DNA of 64,000 bases from Sphingomonas sp. S2M10 (GTDB lineage: Bacteria > Pseudomonadota > Alphaproteobacteria > Sphingomonadales > Sphingomonadaceae): the NCBI RefSeq assembly GCF_012650175.1, contig NZ_JAAILI010000077.1, forward strand, positions 110,506 through 174,505. Direction: 5' to 3'. Under the pieces are notes generated by a model. That model did no database searches. It saw nothing but the letters and a program-made list of their open reading frames with translations, and was not told the DNA's origin. Below are positions 47,693 through 58,023 of the stretch, piece by piece. A program made the translations under genes and the position numbers. Each line of letters starts with the position of its first letter. Positions within the stretch are counted from its first letter, which is position 1.

Positions 47693-49345
47693 ATGAGCGA
47701 ACGGGAGTCGATGCCCTATGACGTCGTGATCGTCGGCGCGGGGCCTGCCGGTCTTTCCGCGGCGATCCGGCTGAAGCAGCTGGCGAACGAGGCTGGCGCC
47801 GAGCTTTCGGTGTGCGTCCTGGAGAAGGGCTCCGAGGTCGGCGCGCATATCCTGTCGGGCGCGGTGGTCGACCCGAAGTCGCTCGACGAGTTGCTGCCGA
47901 GCTGGCGCGACGACGGTTGCCCGCTGGCGCGCACGCCGGTGACCGAGAACCATCACTGGGTGCTCAGCGAGAAGGGCAAGTCCGCCTATCCGGAATTCCT
48001 CACGCCGCCCTATCTGCACAACAAGGGCACCTATACCGGCAGCCTCGGCAATCTCTGCCGCTGGATGGCGGAGAAGGCCGGCGAGCTCGGCGTGGAGATC
48101 TTCCCCGGCTTCGCCGCCGCCGAGGTGCTGTACAACGAGGACGGCAGCGTGAAGGGCGTTGCCACCGGCGATATGGGCGTCGCCAGGGACGGCACGCACA
48201 AGCCGGACTATCAGCCGGGCCTGGAGATCCACGCGAAATACACCTTCCTCTCCGAAGGTTGCCGCGGGCACCTGTCGAAGCAGATGATCCGCCAGTTCGA
48301 TCTCGATGCCGAGAGCGAGCCGCAGGTCTATGGCATCGGCATCAAGGAGCTGTGGGACATCGACCCCGCCAAGCACGTGCCGGGCCGGGTGATCCACACC
48401 CAGGGTTGGCCGCTGACCGACGGCAGCAATGGCGGCGGGTTCATCTATCATCAGGCCGATGGCCAGGTCGCGATCGGCTTCGTCGTTTGGCTGGGCTACA
48501 AGAACCCCTGGCTCTCGCCGTTCCAGGAGATGCAGCGCTGGAAGACGCACCCCGAGATCGCCGAACTGCTCGAGGGCGGCAAGCGCGTCTCCTATGGCGC
48601 CCGCGCCATCTCGGACGGTGGCTGGCAGTCGGTGCCGAAGCTGGTGGCCCCTGGCCTCGCGCTGATCGGCGACTCCGCCGGCTTCCTCAACGTGCCGCGC
48701 ATCAAGGGCACGCATACCGCGATGAAGAGCGGGATGATGGCGGCCGAGGCGGCCTTCGCGGCGATCCAGGCGGGCCGCGGCAGCGACGAGCTGACCGCCT
48801 ATCCGCAAGCGTACGAAGCCAGCTGGGTCTACAAGGAGCTGCGCGGCGTCCGCAACGTGGCGCCCTTGGTCAAGAAGTTCGGCGACACCTGGGGCACGTT
48901 GCTCGCCGGTGCGGCGATGTGGAGCGAGCATCTGGGGCTGCGCTGGCCGATCACCATGCAGCACAAGCCCGACCATGAGGGGCTGCTCCGCGCCGACCAG
49001 GCGCCCAGGATCGACTATCCCAAGCCCGACGGCGTGCTCACCTTCGACCGGCTCTCCTCGGTGTTCGTCTCGAACACCAACCACGAGGAGGACCAGCCGG
49101 TTCATCTGACGCTGAAGGACAAGGATATTCCGATCGGCTACAATCTGCCGATGTACGCCGAGCCCGCGCAGCGTTATTGTCCGGCGGGTGTGTATGAGGT
49201 CGTAGGGGAAGGCGATGATCTGCGGTTCCAGATCAACGCGCAGAATTGCGTGCACTGCAAGACCTGCGACATCAAGGATCCTACCCAGAACATTAACTGG
49301 GTGGTGCCAGAAGGGGGCGGTGGCCCCAATTATCCGAACATGTAG
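47693..49345 (+). CDS. Electron transfer flavoprotein-ubiquinone oxidoreductase
   Basis: A 550-residue membrane-associated enzyme that passes electrons from ETF to ubiquinone in fatty acid and amino acid oxidation. FAD binding: DVVIVGAGPAGLSAAIRLK. The ubiquinone region and AHILSGAVVDP are present. The C-terminal [4Fe-4S] site has CPAGVYE and CVHCKTCDIKDPTQNI, ending GGGGPNYPNM as in the human protein. No etfAB lies in the window. The exported TPR gene begins inside its last codons. Confidence 0.97.
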   Translation: MSERESMPYDVVIVGAGPAGLSAAIRLKQLANEAGAELSVCVLEKGSEVGAHILSGAVVDPKSLDELLPSWRDDGCPLARTPVTENHHWVLSEKGKSAYPEFLTPPYLHNKGTYTGSLGNLCRWMAEKAGELGVEIFPGFAAAEVLYNEDGSVKGVATGDMGVARDGTHKPDYQPGLEIHAKYTFLSEGCRGHLSKQMIRQFDLDAESEPQVYGIGIKELWDIDPAKHVPGRVIHTQGWPLTDGSNGGGFIYHQADGQVAIGFVVWLGYKNPWLSPFQEMQRWKTHPEIAELLEGGKRVSYGARAISDGGWQSVPKLVAPGLALIGDSAGFLNVPRIKGTHTAMKSGMMAAEAAFAAIQAGRGSDELTAYPQAYEASWVYKELRGVRNVAPLVKKFGDTWGTLLAGAAMWSEHLGLRWPITMQHKPDHEGLLRADQAPRIDYPKPDGVLTFDRLSSVFVSNTNHEEDQPVHLTLKDKDIPIGYNLPMYAEPAQRYCPAGVYEVVGEGDDLRFQINAQNCVHCKTCDIKDPTQNINWVVPEGGGGPNYPNM

Positions 49346-50906
49346 CACTGCTTTCGCGCTGCTGCTGGCACTCCCTGCAGCGGCGCAGACGGCGGATCTG
49401 ACCGATTACGTCCGCGCCCGTGCCGCCGATGCGGCGGGCGCGGCGGGGGTTGCCGCGCAGGGCTATGGCCGCGCGCTGGCAGTGACGCCCGACGATCCGG
49501 TGATCGCGCTGCGGGCCTATCGCCAGGCGCTGATGGTGGGCGACACGGCGCTGGCCGCCCGCGCCTCGGCGGTGATGACCAAGGCGGGGGTGGCGCCGCC
49601 CGACGCCGCGCTGTTCGACATGGCCGTGGCGCTTACGGCGGACGACCAGCCGGGCGCCGCCGATGCGGTTAAGCGCCTGAAGGGCACACCGTTGGACTTC
49701 CTGATGCCGATCCTGACCGCCTGGCTAGCCCAGGCGCGCGGGCTGGACGGCGTGAAAGTGATCGAGAGCCTCGACATGGGCGCGCTCGCTCGCCGCTATG
49801 CCGCGCCCCAGCGTGCGCTGATGCTAATGGCGCAGGGCAAGGACGATGCGGCGGTGCTCGATGCGGTGGCGGCACTGGCCGGCGATGGCGATGCCGACCT
49901 GCGCATCGACCTGGCGACGGCGCGGGGCCGCGACGGCGCGCGATTGCTGCTGGAAGGCGGGGGCGCCGAGCTGGAGGCAGTCGCGCGGACGCTGGGCGCG
50001 CCGCAGCCGGTGACGATCAGCTACGGCCTTGCCCGCCTGTTCCGCGCGATGGCCACCGATCTGGGCGGTGACCGGATGGCGACACTGACGATTGCGCTGA
50101 GCCGCTGCGCGCTGATCCTCGATCCCGGCGAAACGCGCGCGCGCATCCTGCTAGCGCAGGCGATCGACGCCACCGGTGCGCCGGACCTCGCGCTGCAGAC
50201 ACTGGCGGGAATACCCAGGGACAGCCCGTTCGCCCGCCGCGCCGCAGGCGTTCGCATCGCGGTGCTGCGCGATGCGGGCCGCGCCGATGCGGCCCTCGCC
50301 GATGCGCGGGCGCTCGCCGAGGATCGCGGTGCGGCTCCGCTGGAGGTGGAGCGCTATGCCCGGTTGCTGACCGACACCGGGCGCTATGATGCAGCGGCGC
50401 GTGTCTATGCCGATGCGGTGCGCAGGGGCGGGGAAGCGAGCGCCGACCTTCATCTTGACCATGGGCTCGCGCTGGAGCGCGCCGGCCGTTGGGCCGAAGC
50501 CTTGCCCGAATTGCGCAAGGCCGCGGCGCTGGCTCCCAACCGCGCCGATACGCTGCGGACGCTCGGCACCGCCCTCGTCACCCATGGCGGCGATGCGGCC
50601 GAGGCGATCCGCCTTCTGGAGCGCGCCCGGAGGATCGCGCCCGAGGATGCCGAAGTCGCCGATGCGCTCGGTTGGGCCTATGTCCGCAAGGGCGAGGTCG
50701 CACGCGGCGCGCTGCTGCTGGAGGCGGCGGCGCGCAACGACCCGGCGGGCACCACGGCGCACGAGCATCTGGGCGATGCCTATTGGCGGCTCGGCCGCGA
50801 GTTCGAGGCGCGCTATGCCTGGCGGGCGGCGGCGATCCATGCCGCGCCGAGCGATGCCGAACGCCTCGCCCGCAAGCTGCGAGAGGGGCTGACGGCCGCC
50901 TCGTGA
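49320..50906 (+). CDS. Exported tetratricopeptide-repeat protein
   Basis: About 528 residues. The best start is GTG 49320, inside the ETF-QO tail, because AGAAGGGGG precedes it and it yields a proper signal peptide (STAFALLLALPAAAQ, cleavage before TAD). The rest is Ala-rich helical repeats. Clear TPR units lie in the C-terminal third (AGRWAEALPELRKAAALAPN; ALGWAYVRKGEVARGALLLE). Earlier starts in the frame give no signal. It probably scaffolds a periplasmic or outer-membrane complex; the partner is unknown. Confidence 0.85.
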   Translation: MAPIIRTCSTAFALLLALPAAAQTADLTDYVRARAADAAGAAGVAAQGYGRALAVTPDDPVIALRAYRQALMVGDTALAARASAVMTKAGVAPPDAALFDMAVALTADDQPGAADAVKRLKGTPLDFLMPILTAWLAQARGLDGVKVIESLDMGALARRYAAPQRALMLMAQGKDDAAVLDAVAALAGDGDADLRIDLATARGRDGARLLLEGGGAELEAVARTLGAPQPVTISYGLARLFRAMATDLGGDRMATLTIALSRCALILDPGETRARILLAQAIDATGAPDLALQTLAGIPRDSPFARRAAGVRIAVLRDAGRADAALADARALAEDRGAAPLEVERYARLLTDTGRYDAAARVYADAVRRGGEASADLHLDHGLALERAGRWAEALPELRKAAALAPNRADTLRTLGTALVTHGGDAAEAIRLLERARRIAPEDAEVADALGWAYVRKGEVARGALLLEAAARNDPAGTTAHEHLGDAYWRLGREFEARYAWRAAAIHAAPSDAERLARKLREGLTAAS

Positions 50907-50919
50907 TCGCGCTAGGGCG

Positions 50920-51762
50920 ATGGCGATGTCTGATCCTCGCACCGTTACCGAACTCGCCTGCGCCAAGCTGAACCTCGCGCTGCACGTCCGCCATCGCCGG
51001 CCGGACGGCTATCACGAGCTGGAAACGTTGTTTGCCCTCGTCGCGCATGGGGACTTGGTGCGGGTGACGTTGGCGGATAGCGACAGCTTCACGCTTACCG
51101 GTCCCTTTGCGGCAGTGCTGGCGGGCGAGGGAGACAATCTGGTCACCCGTGCCGCCGCCCGGTTCCGCGCGGCATTCGGCGGCGGCGCGCATGCGATCGA
51201 ACTGGAAAAGCACCTGCCGATTGCCTCGGGGATTGGCGGCGGCTCGGCGGATGCGGCGGCAACGCTGCGTGCGCTCGCGGCGCTTCACGGCGTTGCGCAG
51301 GACGACCCGCGCCTGTTCGCGATCGCCGACGCCCTGGGCTCGGACGTGCCCGCCTGCCTGCTCGGGCGGACGGCCTTGGGGCGGGGGCGCGGCGAGCAGC
51401 TGATGCCGCTGGAGGGGCTGGCAGGCACGCCGACACTGCTGGTGAACCCCGGCGTCGCCGTCTCCACCGCGGCGGTGTTCCAGCGCTGGGACGGCGTCGA
51501 TCGTGGACCCATCGGCACCGGCGATCTGCTGACGGTCGCCCGAACCGGGCGAAACGATCTCGAACCGCCGGCGCGCGCGGTCGCGCCAGCGATCGATGCG
51601 GTGCTGGCGGCGCTGGCGGCGCAGCCGGGCGTCCTGCTCGCGCGCATGTCGGGGTCCGGCGCAACCTGCTTCGCGCTGTTCGACACACATGCCGCCCGCG
51701 ATTTGGCGGCTGCGGCGCTGGAGGGGCGGGGCTGGTGGCTCGCTGCGACACATTTGCGATGA
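50920..51762 (+). CDS. ispE: 4-diphosphocytidyl-2-C-methyl-D-erythritol kinase
   Basis: A 280-residue GHMP kinase of the MEP isoprenoid pathway. The N-terminus has CAKLNLALHVRHRRPDGYHE with the substrate lysine, and the ATP loop is LPIASGIGGGSADAAATL. The C-terminal ARMSGSGATCFALF glycine-rich block is typical. It starts 13 bases after the TPR gene; ATG at 50920 or 50926. Confidence 0.96.
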   Translation: MAMSDPRTVTELACAKLNLALHVRHRRPDGYHELETLFALVAHGDLVRVTLADSDSFTLTGPFAAVLAGEGDNLVTRAAARFRAAFGGGAHAIELEKHLPIASGIGGGSADAAATLRALAALHGVAQDDPRLFAIADALGSDVPACLLGRTALGRGRGEQLMPLEGLAGTPTLLVNPGVAVSTAAVFQRWDGVDRGPIGTGDLLTVARTGRNDLEPPARAVAPAIDAVLAALAAQPGVLLARMSGSGATCFALFDTHAARDLAAAALEGRGWWLAATHLR

Positions 51763-51921
51763 GCGGGTAATCGAATCTTTACCGTTTTGGGACATTTTGG
51801 TGTCGACGGATCTGGCGCTGCGCGAACGTCCGTCCTTGGCCCGCGGGGGCGCTTCCTTGTCCGAAGTCCCCCCGCGCGCCATCGCGTGACTTGGCCGCCA
51901 GGATCGGGCACAGCCTCCACC

Positions 51922-52653
51922 ATGATCGACGTGCATTGGGATGGGCCGATCGCCACGATCGCGCTCGCGCGTGCCTCGGCGCGCAACGCGGTGCCGATCG
52001 CCGGGTGGGAAGCGCTTGCGGAACAGGTCGCTGCGGTGGCGGGGGCGCGGGTCGTGATCCTGCGATCGGACATGCCGGCGATCTTTTCGGCCGGGGCCGA
52101 TATCGGCGAATTTCCGCAGCTTCAGGCCGATCCTGCCGCCCGTACGCGCTTCCGCCTTGCCATGCGCGCGGCGATCGACGCGGTGGCGGCGCTGCCGATG
52201 CCGGTGCTCGCCGCGATCGACGGCGGCTGTTTCGGCGCCGCGGTCGCGCTGGTCCTGGCAGCCGACCTGCGCGTCGCCGGCGACGCTGCGCAATTCGCGG
52301 TCCCCCCTGCACGGCTCGGGCTGGGCTATCCGCGTGAGGATGTCGCCCGACTGGCCGAGCAGGTGGGGCGCGGCCGCGCCGGGGAATTGCTGTTCACCGG
52401 CGCGGTGATCGATGCCGACGCGGCGGCGCGCCTAGGGCTGGTCGAGCGCCGTGTGCCGTTGGCGGTCCCCGCCGCCGTCGCGCTTGCCGCGCAAATTGCC
52501 GAGAACGCGCCGGACGCCGTCCGACACCTCAAGCGGGCACTGCACGATCCGACCGATGCCGGCCTGGATGCCGCGTTCGAGTCGGCGTTCGGGGGAGCCG
52601 AACTCGCCGAAGGCCTCGCCGCGTTCCAAGCGCGCCGGCGACCGGTATTTTGA
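51922..52653 (+). CDS. Crotonase-fold (enoyl-CoA hydratase/isomerase family) protein
   Basis: A 243-residue protein. The oxyanion-hole segments are IFSAGADIGEF and IDGGCFGAAVALVLAADLRV. The two glutamates used by true enoyl-CoA hydratases (in GGGCE and QPE motifs) are replaced by Ala and Pro here, so a different reaction (isomerase, thioesterase or hydrolase) or loss of activity is likely. The start at 51922 is set by similarity; an upstream in-frame extension is arginine-rich and rejected. It is coupled to the next gene (TGATG). Confidence 0.88.
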   Translation: MIDVHWDGPIATIALARASARNAVPIAGWEALAEQVAAVAGARVVILRSDMPAIFSAGADIGEFPQLQADPAARTRFRLAMRAAIDAVAALPMPVLAAIDGGCFGAAVALVLAADLRVAGDAAQFAVPPARLGLGYPREDVARLAEQVGRGRAGELLFTGAVIDADAAARLGLVERRVPLAVPAAVALAAQIAENAPDAVRHLKRALHDPTDAGLDAAFESAFGGAELAEGLAAFQARRRPVF

Positions 52654-53384
52654 TGCGCGCGGCGGAAGTCCTTCCCGGCACCGCGCAGGACGTGCTGCTG
52701 CTGTGCGATCACGCGTCCAACGCCGTTCCCGCCGACATCGATCTCGGCATCGATCCGCGCCTGCTGGATCTTCACATCGGCGTCGACATCGGTGCGGCCG
52801 CAGTGACCCGGGCGCTGGCGGCAGCGCTGGACGCCCCCGCGATCCTGGCAACGCTATCGCGCCTGGTCATCGATCTGCACCGCGAGCCGGACCATCCCGG
52901 GCTCATTCCCGTCACCAGCGACGGCCACGCCATCCCTGGCAATGTACGCGCTGATCGGTCGACGCGGATCGCCCGCTTCCATGCCCCCTATCATCGTGTG
53001 CTGCGGGATCAGGTGCGGCACCGGCGACCTTCGCTGATTCTCTCGATCCACAGCTTCACGCCTCGGCTGGAACAGGGAGGGGCGCCACGCCCCTGGCAGG
53101 TGGGCATTCTCTACAATCGCGACGCCCGCGCCGCGCGCGCCGCCATCGACTGGTTCCGCGCACAGGGGATCGAGACGGGCGACAACGAACCTTATTCCGG
53201 CCGCCTGCTCAATGCGACGCTCAACCGGCATGCGGAGGCGCAGGGCATCCCCTCCATCGCGATCGAGATCCGCAACGATCTCATCTGCCACGAGACGGGC
53301 GTTCAGTCCTGGGCCCGAACGCTACAGCAGCTTACGCTTTTTCTGCGCAACACTCTTGCGCAAAAGGGTGTTCTCGCGACATAG
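52653..53384 (+). CDS. N-formylglutamate amidohydrolase-family protein
   Basis: A 243-residue zinc hydrolase-like protein: [14 protein letters not shown] near the start, [28 protein letters not shown], and [20 protein letters not shown] with EIRNDLI at the end, all typical of the family. The known reaction is hydrolysis of N-formylglutamate in histidine breakdown, but no hut genes are present, so the substrate is open. Its ATG shares one base with the stop of the crotonase gene. Confidence 0.9.
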   Translation: MRAAEVLPGTAQDVLLLCDHASNAVPADIDLGIDPRLLDLHIGVDIGAAAVTRALAAALDAPAILATLSRLVIDLHREPDHPGLIPVTSDGHAIPGNVRADRSTRIARFHAPYHRVLRDQVRHRRPSLILSIHSFTPRLEQGGAPRPWQVGILYNRDARAARAAIDWFRAQGIETGDNEPYSGRLLNATLNRHAEAQGIPSIAIEIRNDLICHETGVQSWARTLQQLTLFLRNTLAQKGVLAT

Positions 53385-53395
53385 GCTTGCGCGCC

Positions 53396-55117
53396 ATGAC
53401 CAACCGATTCGATAAGTCCAAGCTCCCGAGCCGCCATGTCTCCGTGGGGCCGGAGCGCGCGCCGCACCGCAGCTATTACTACGCCATGGAGATTTCCGAG
53501 GAGGATATCGCCAAGCCGTTCGTCGCCGTCGCCAGTGCCGGCAACGACAGCGCGCCGTGCAACACCACCCTCGACTTCCAAGCCGACGCCGCGCGCCAGG
53601 GCGTGATCGCCAATGGCGGGATGCCGCGCCGGTTCAACACCATCACGGTGACCGACGGCATCGCGATGGGCCATCAGGGGATGAAGTCCTCGCTGGTCAG
53701 TCGCGAGGTGATCGCCGATTCGGTCGAGCTCAGCGTTCGCGGGCATTGCTATGACGCGCTGGTCGCCTTCGCCGGCTGCGACAAGTCGCTGCCGGGGATG
53801 ATGATGGCGATGCTGCGCCTCAACATCCCGTCGATCTTCGTCTATGGCGGCTCGATCTTGCCGGGCCGGTTCGAGGACCGCGACGTCACCGTAGTGGACG
53901 TGTTCGAGGCGGTGGGCAAGTTCGCCGCCGGCAACTGCCCGCTCAAGGACCTGACCGCGCTCGAGAAGGTTGCCTGCCCGGGGCACGGTGCCTGTGGCGG
54001 CCAGTTCACCGCCAATACCATGGCCTGTGTCGGCGAGGCGATGGGATTGTCGTTGCCGAACAGCAACATGGTCCCTGCTCCGTACAAGAGCCGTGAAGAG
54101 ATCGCGATCGCTGCCGGGGCGCAGGTCATGAACCTGCTCGAGATGAACCTGCGCCCGCGCGACATCGCCACGCGCGCCGCCTTCATCAATGCCGCCCGCG
54201 TGGTGGCGGCGACCGGCGGCTCGACCAACGCGGCGCTCCACCTGCCGGCGATGGCGAACGAAGCAGGCATCGAATTCGACCTGCACGACGTTGCCGATGC
54301 TTTCAAATCAACGCCTTATATCGCGGATCTGAAGCCGGGTGGGAAATATGTCGCCAAGGACATGCACGAAGCCGGCGGCGTCTACATGCTGATGAAGACG
54401 ATGCTCGCCAACGGCCTGCTCGACGGCAGCTGCAGGACGGTGACCGGCAAGACGCTGGGCGAGAATATCGATCAGGTTACCTGGAACCCCGACCAGAAGG
54501 TGATCTACGACGTCAAGACGCCGATCACGCCCACCGGCGGCGTCGTCGGTCTTCGCGGCAGCCTCGCGCCCGAGGGTGCAATCGTGAAGGTCGCCGGCAT
54601 GCACCGGCTCCAGTTCACCGGCCCGGCGCGGGTGTTCGACTGCGAGGAGGATGCCTTCCAGGCGGTCGAGCATCGCCAGATCAACGAGGGCGAAGTCATC
54701 ATCATCCGCTATGAAGGACCCAAGGGCGGCCCGGGCATGCGCGAGATGCTGTCGACCACCGCCGCGCTCTACGGCCTCGGCATGGGCGAGAAGGTGGCGC
54801 TGATCACCGACGGCCGCTTCTCGGGCGGCACGCGCGGTTTCTGCATCGGCCATGTCGGTCCCGAGGCGGCCGAGGGCGGCCCGATCGCGTTGGTCGAGGA
54901 CGGCGACACCATCCGCATCGATGCCGAGGCGGGCACGATCGACCTCGACGTCGCCGCGGCGGTGCTGACCGAGCGTCGCGCGCGCTGGCAGCCGCGGGTG
55001 AACGATTATCAGTCGGGCGCGCTCTACCGCTATTCGCAGAACGTCGGCCCGGCCTATCAGGGCGCGGTAACGCACCCCGGGGCCAAGGCCGAGCGCCATG
55101 TCTACGCGGATATCTAG
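53396..55117 (+). CDS. ilvD: Dihydroxy-acid dehydratase
   Basis: A 573-residue iron-sulfur enzyme that makes the 2-keto acids of valine and isoleucine. Cluster cysteines are in [21 protein letters not shown] and [16 protein letters not shown]; the C-terminal [20 protein letters not shown] block is conserved. It belongs to the same superfamily as edd in this window but has the shorter IlvD layout. The ATG at 53396 lies 11 bases after the amidohydrolase gene. Its 3' end overlaps the lipoprotein gene by 20 bases. Confidence 0.97.
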   Translation: MTNRFDKSKLPSRHVSVGPERAPHRSYYYAMEISEEDIAKPFVAVASAGNDSAPCNTTLDFQADAARQGVIANGGMPRRFNTITVTDGIAMGHQGMKSSLVSREVIADSVELSVRGHCYDALVAFAGCDKSLPGMMMAMLRLNIPSIFVYGGSILPGRFEDRDVTVVDVFEAVGKFAAGNCPLKDLTALEKVACPGHGACGGQFTANTMACVGEAMGLSLPNSNMVPAPYKSREEIAIAAGAQVMNLLEMNLRPRDIATRAAFINAARVVAATGGSTNAALHLPAMANEAGIEFDLHDVADAFKSTPYIADLKPGGKYVAKDMHEAGGVYMLMKTMLANGLLDGSCRTVTGKTLGENIDQVTWNPDQKVIYDVKTPITPTGGVVGLRGSLAPEGAIVKVAGMHRLQFTGPARVFDCEEDAFQAVEHRQINEGEVIIIRYEGPKGGPGMREMLSTTAALYGLGMGEKVALITDGRFSGGTRGFCIGHVGPEAAEGGPIALVEDGDTIRIDAEAGTIDLDVAAAVLTERRARWQPRVNDYQSGALYRYSQNVGPAYQGAVTHPGAKAERHVYADI

Positions 55118-55436
55118 TCTAGCGTTGACCTTGCTTCTGGCGGGCTGCGGTGCCGATCCGGCGTCGCAGCCCGCAGTGCAAGCAGGCGAGACGGTGGCGT
55201 GCGGGCCGGTTGGCGAGACGCTGCTGCCGGTCTGCACGGCGGAGCGCGAAGGCGGCATGCTGATCCTCCACCATCCCGATGGCGGCTTCCGGCGGTTACA
55301 GGTGCAGGGCGCGGCGATTTCCGCGGCAGATGGTGCGGAGGCGGCGAGCGTCACCCGCGCGGCGCAGGCGACCGAGGTGACGATCGGCGGGATGCGCTAT
55401 CGTCTTGCGGGGAAGGGCGCTACAGCGGGGCAATGA
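55098..55436 (+). CDS. Small predicted lipoprotein of unknown function
   Basis: A 112-residue product with a lipoprotein signal ([20 protein letters not shown], lipobox LLAGC with Cys17). The mature part has two more cysteines (VACGPVG, LPVCTAE) and a beta-rich stretch [18 protein letters not shown]. No family is recognised. It begins within ilvD and its TGA overlaps the nnr ATG, so it lies in a coupled three-gene string. Confidence 0.8.
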   Translation: MSTRISSLALTLLLAGCGADPASQPAVQAGETVACGPVGETLLPVCTAEREGGMLILHHPDGGFRRLQVQGAAISAADGAEAASVTRAAQATEVTIGGMRYRLAGKGATAGQ

Positions 55437-56836
55437 TCCCGCCCGGTGCCCCGATCCTCACCGCCGATGCGATGCGCGCCGCCGAGGAGGCGGTGTTCGC
55501 GCACGGCGTTTCTCAGGAGGAACTGATGGAGCGCGCCGGCACCGCCGTGGCGCGCGAAGCGATCCGCTTCGCCATGGGGCGGCCGGTGCTGGTGCTCGCA
55601 GGTCCCGGCAACAATGGCGGCGATGCCTATGTGGTTGCGCGATATTTGCGCGCGGCGGGGCTCGACGTGCTGGTTGCAGCCTCGGGTGCGCCCAAGCCCG
55701 GCGCCGCCGAGCGAATGCACGCGCGCTGGGACGGTCCGACGACCTCGCTCTACGGCGCGCCGGTGCGGCCGGTGGTGATCGACGGGCTGTTCGGCATCGG
55801 CGTCACCCGGCCGCTCGAACGCAGCATCGCCGCCGTGCTGGCCGAGCTGGTGCGTGGGGCACAGTTCACGCTCGCCATCGACCTTCCCTCCGGCATGAAC
55901 ACGGACAGCGGCGCGGAATTGGGCGCGCCGCGCGGCGTGCACGCCACCGTGGCGCTCGGCGCGCTCAAGCCCGCGCATCTGCTCGGCGACGGCCTGTCGC
56001 GCTGCGGCCATGTGCTGCTCGCCGATATCGGCATCCCGGTGGAGGCTGGGTGGCGGACCGTCGCCCGGCCTGTATTGCCGACGCCGGGACCGCAGAGCCA
56101 CAAATATAGCCGCGGGCTCGTCGCCGTGGTCGAGGGCGCGATGCCGGGCGCGGGCCGGCTGGCCGCGCGCGCGGCGATGGCGAGCGGGGCGGGCTATGTG
56201 ATGCTCGCGGGTCCCGAACCGGCGGGCCAAGCGCCGGACGCATTGGTCCGCCGCACGATCGACGATGCCGACGATCTTGCCGATTTCCTCGCCGGCGACC
56301 GGATCGACGCCGTGGTGCTGGGGCCGGGGCTGGGGCGGGATCGCCGTGCGGAAGGCTTTCTGCGCGCCGGACTCGCCGCCGACAAGCCGATGGTGCTGGA
56401 CGGGGACGCGCTGAGCCTGCTCGGCACCGGCGCGGCCGCCGCACTCGCCGCGCGCGAGGCGCCGGTATGGATCACGCCCCATGGCGGCGAGTTCGACCGG
56501 ATGTTCTGCCGATCGGGCAGCAAGATCGATCGCACGCTCCAGGCGGCGGCCGCCAGCGGCGCGACGGTGGTCCACAAGGGCGGCGATACGGTGATCGCGG
56601 GCCCGGACGGCAGCGTCCGCGTGCTGGCCGGGGCCTCCCCCTGGCTGTCGACCGCGGGCACCGGCGACGTGCTCGCGGGCGTGCTCGGCGCGCAGATCGG
56701 GCAGGGCGGCAGCGGCGTCGATCCCGCGGCGGCGGCGGTGTGGCTGCACGGCCGCGCGGCGCAGCTTGCGGGGCCGGCGTTTTTCGCCGATCAGCTCGTC
56801 GCTCAACTGGCGGATGCATGTTCGGAATGTCTGTGA
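55433..56836 (+). CDS. nnr: Bifunctional NAD(P)H-hydrate epimerase / ADP-dependent dehydratase
   Basis: A 467-residue fusion that repairs damaged NAD(P)HX. The N-terminal epimerase domain (~1-210) has VLVLAGPGNNGGDAYVVARY. The C-terminal ribokinase-like dehydratase (~225-460) has VLGPGLGRD, TPHGGEFDRMF and STAGTGDVLAGVLGAQIG. Frames starting further upstream were rejected; the ATG at 55433 overlaps the lipoprotein stop. Confidence 0.95.
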   Translation: MIPPGAPILTADAMRAAEEAVFAHGVSQEELMERAGTAVAREAIRFAMGRPVLVLAGPGNNGGDAYVVARYLRAAGLDVLVAASGAPKPGAAERMHARWDGPTTSLYGAPVRPVVIDGLFGIGVTRPLERSIAAVLAELVRGAQFTLAIDLPSGMNTDSGAELGAPRGVHATVALGALKPAHLLGDGLSRCGHVLLADIGIPVEAGWRTVARPVLPTPGPQSHKYSRGLVAVVEGAMPGAGRLAARAAMASGAGYVMLAGPEPAGQAPDALVRRTIDDADDLADFLAGDRIDAVVLGPGLGRDRRAEGFLRAGLAADKPMVLDGDALSLLGTGAAAALAAREAPVWITPHGGEFDRMFCRSGSKIDRTLQAAAASGATVVHKGGDTVIAGPDGSVRVLAGASPWLSTAGTGDVLAGVLGAQIGQGGSGVDPAAAAVWLHGRAAQLAGPAFFADQLVAQLADACSECL

Positions 56837-58023
56837 GCGAAGTGGAAGTGGTGCGCGTCGCGGCACGCGGCGATGGGGTTACCAGCGACGGCCGGCATTT
56901 CCCGCTCACCGCGCCGGGTGACTGGGTGGGCGAGGACGGCACGATCCGCTTCGGCCCGCATCATCGGACGCCGCCCTGCCGGCATTTCCCGAGCTGCGGC
57001 GGCTGCCAGCTCCAGCATCTCGACGATGCCGCATGGAGCCGCTTCCTTGTCGAGCGGGTGCGGACGGCATTGGCGGCGCAGGGGCTGGAGACGGAGATCC
57101 GCACCCCGCTGCTCTCGCCGCCACGCACCCGGCGCCGGGCGACGCTCCATGCCGAGCGGCGTGGCAAGCAGGTACGGATCGGCTTTACCGAGGCGGGCAG
57201 CCACAAGCTGATCGACCTCGCCGAATGCCATGTGCTGGCGCCCGCGCTGTTCGCGCTGCTCGCGCCGCTCCGCCGGCTGTTCGCGACGCTGCTCCCCGAT
57301 GCGCGGCGGGTGAACGTGCATCTGGCGCTGAGCGACCAGGGCCGCGACGTGCTGGTAGAGGGCATCGACCCCGAAGGACTGGCCGCGGCCGAGGCCATCA
57401 CCACCTTCGCGCAAGCCGAGAAACTGGCACGCTTCGCTATCGACGAGGGCTTCGGCCCCACCGCGCGCTGGGAGCCGGTGCCCGTGACGATCACGCTGGG
57501 CGGGGTCGCGGTGCCGCTGCCGAGCGGCAGCTTCCTCCAGGCGACGCCCGAGGGCGAAGCGGCGCTGGTCGCGGCGGTGCGCGAGATCGTCGGCGAGGCC
57601 CGGACGGTCGCGGACCTGTTCGCCGGGCTCGGCACCTTCACCTTCGCGCTGGATACGGCGCGGGTCTATGCCGGCGAGGCGGCGCGCGATGCGATCCTGT
57701 CGCTCAAGGCGGCGGCCGGTGCGGCGGGGCGGCAGATAATCGGCGATCATCGCGACCTGTTCCGACGGCCGCTGACCACGGCCGAGCTGGACCGCTTCGA
57801 CGCCGTCGTGCTCGATCCGCCACGGGCGGGCGCGCGCGAGCAGGTGGGCGAACTCGCCGGTGCCAAGGCGCCGATCGTCGCCTATGTATCGTGTAATCCC
57901 AGCACCTTCGCGCGCGATGCGGAGATTTTGTGCAAGGGTGGCTATCGGCTAGAATGGGTGCAGCCGGTGGGACAATTCCGCTGGTCCACCCATGTCGAGC
58001 TGGCCGGCACGTTCACGCGCTAG
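56827..58023 (+). CDS. TrmA/RlmD-type RNA (uracil-5-)methyltransferase
   Basis: About 398 residues. An N-terminal TRAM-like strand region ([20 protein letters not shown]), then iron-sulfur cysteines in [16 protein letters not shown] with a fourth in LAECHVLAP, and a C-terminal SAM domain with [21 protein letters not shown] and the catalytic cysteine in [12 protein letters not shown]. This fits 23S rRNA U1939/U747 methylases, but the exact target is not certain. The start may be ATG 56818 or 56827, or GTG 56833 overlapping the nnr stop. Its end overlaps convergent truA by 11 bases. Confidence 0.92.
   Translation: MSVSEVEVVRVAARGDGVTSDGRHFPLTAPGDWVGEDGTIRFGPHHRTPPCRHFPSCGGCQLQHLDDAAWSRFLVERVRTALAAQGLETEIRTPLLSPPRTRRRATLHAERRGKQVRIGFTEAGSHKLIDLAECHVLAPALFALLAPLRRLFATLLPDARRVNVHLALSDQGRDVLVEGIDPEGLAAAEAITTFAQAEKLARFAIDEGFGPTARWEPVPVTITLGGVAVPLPSGSFLQATPEGEAALVAAVREIVGEARTVADLFAGLGTFTFALDTARVYAGEAARDAILSLKAAAGAAGRQIIGDHRDLFRRPLTTAELDRFDAVVLDPPRAGAREQVGELAGAKAPIVAYVSCNPSTFARDAEILCKGGYRLEWVQPVGQFRWSTHVELAGTFTR

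Noticed and set aside
49215..49319. Earlier start of the TPR protein
   Set aside because: This part is ETF-QO read in another frame and abolishes the signal peptide.
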